Of a stretch of DNA of 56,165 nucleotides, positions 56,022 to 56,165 are shown one piece after another. Below the pieces are notes generated by a model, which was not told where the DNA came from, did not search any database, and worked only from the letters and a program-made list of their open reading frames with translations. Source of the stretch: an uncultured Bacteroidales bacterium (GTDB lineage Bacteria > Bacteroidota > Bacteroidia > Bacteroidales > Paludibacteraceae); the NCBI GenBank assembly GCA_900321605.1, contig ONWR01000011.1, forward strand, positions 1-56,165, given 5' to 3'. Positions within the stretch are counted from its first letter, which is position 1. Every line of letters starts with the position of its first letter. Made by a program: the position numbers and the translations under genes.

Positions 56022-56165
56022 ATGAAAAAACTATTACTTATTTTACTCTCTTTCCTCTCGCTGACTATTGTAGCGCAAGAGAAGAAAACAATCACTATTC
56101 AGCAACCGAAATGCGATAATGCAGCGATTGCTAATATCTTGAAAACTTCACTAACAGAAGCGCTG
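56022..56165 (+). CDS. Secreted CsgG-like protein, 5' part
   Basis: The window ends after 48 codons: MKKLLLILLSFLSLTIVAQ followed by EKKTITIQQPKCDNAAIANI, nearly identical in DNA to the 53176 gene. It may be full length or the short deleted form; this cannot be told here. Confidence 0.8.
   Translation, partial: MKKLLLILLSFLSLTIVAQEKKTITIQQPKCDNAAIANILKTSLTEAL

Overview
The window looks like chromosome from an uncultured member of the Bacteroidales (Bacteroidota). The evidence is promoters of the Bacteroidota type (TTTG, a spacer, then TAnnTTTG), a pyrophosphate-dependent phosphofructokinase, outer-membrane barrels and lipoproteins of Bacteroidota type, BspA-like leucine-rich surface repeats, and three secreted proteins ending in a short conserved tail (YTLQGQE or similar) that resembles a type IX secretion sorting signal. 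No rRNA, CRISPR array, transposase or complete prophage is visible.

Layout. 1-4148: a tight plus-strand run holding a MmcQ/YjbR fragment, a CDF cation exporter, two isoprenylcysteine-methyltransferase-like membrane enzymes, an unknown membrane protein, an AlkD-like repair protein and a YqiA-like esterase. 4149-7258: a gene-poor stretch, a tyrosine recombinase next to tRNA-Asp, and a VanX-like dipeptidase. 7449-14597: rplU-rpmA, serS, then a cell-envelope glycan operon (GtrA-deacetylase fusion, phosphoethanolamine transferase, GtrB-like GT2, GT87). 14701-21020: two envelope proteins, transketolase, an accessory pair (Bro-N protein and DUF1016 nuclease), and a secreted protein. 21487-28137: leuS, an HtrA protease, tRNA-Lys, ispG and a small unknown gene. 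28232-35557: a structured leader RNA with a large LRR surface protein, a zeta-toxin-like kinase with a 50-residue overlapping partner, PPi-dependent pfp, a small secreted protein and tRNA-Gln. 35610-43016: two lipoproteins, two outer-membrane barrels, a secreted protein and a DPP-IV peptidase. 43025-51298: a glucose-uptake set (MFS permease, ROK kinase, deacetylase), panB diverging from a FecCD permease, an N-terminally short ClpB, and a three-gene operon ending in a PlsC-like acyltransferase. 51909-56165: a second copy of the structured leader RNA, a coiled-coil secreted protein, and a row of related secreted CsgG-like proteins with different C-termini.

Most unusual features. (1) At least 15 short tandem tracts, nearly all with a 7-nt period but different words (GAAATTT, GAAAGTC, CTTTCAA, GACTAAC and others), lie between genes, at stop codons, and in frame inside leuS, a FecCD permease, an HtrA protease, a GT87 enzyme and a DPP-IV peptidase. 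A different palindromic repeat lies in frame inside serS. (2) Two copies of a structured RNA with covarying stems and alternative pairings lie upstream of two secreted-protein genes. (3) A small covarying leader hairpin lies just before the start codon of four secreted-protein genes. (4) Seventeen promoters were found, sixteen with a spacer of exactly 20 nt. One interleaved divergent pair is predicted to give a leaderless mRNA. All functions are inferred from sequence reading alone; no database search was run.
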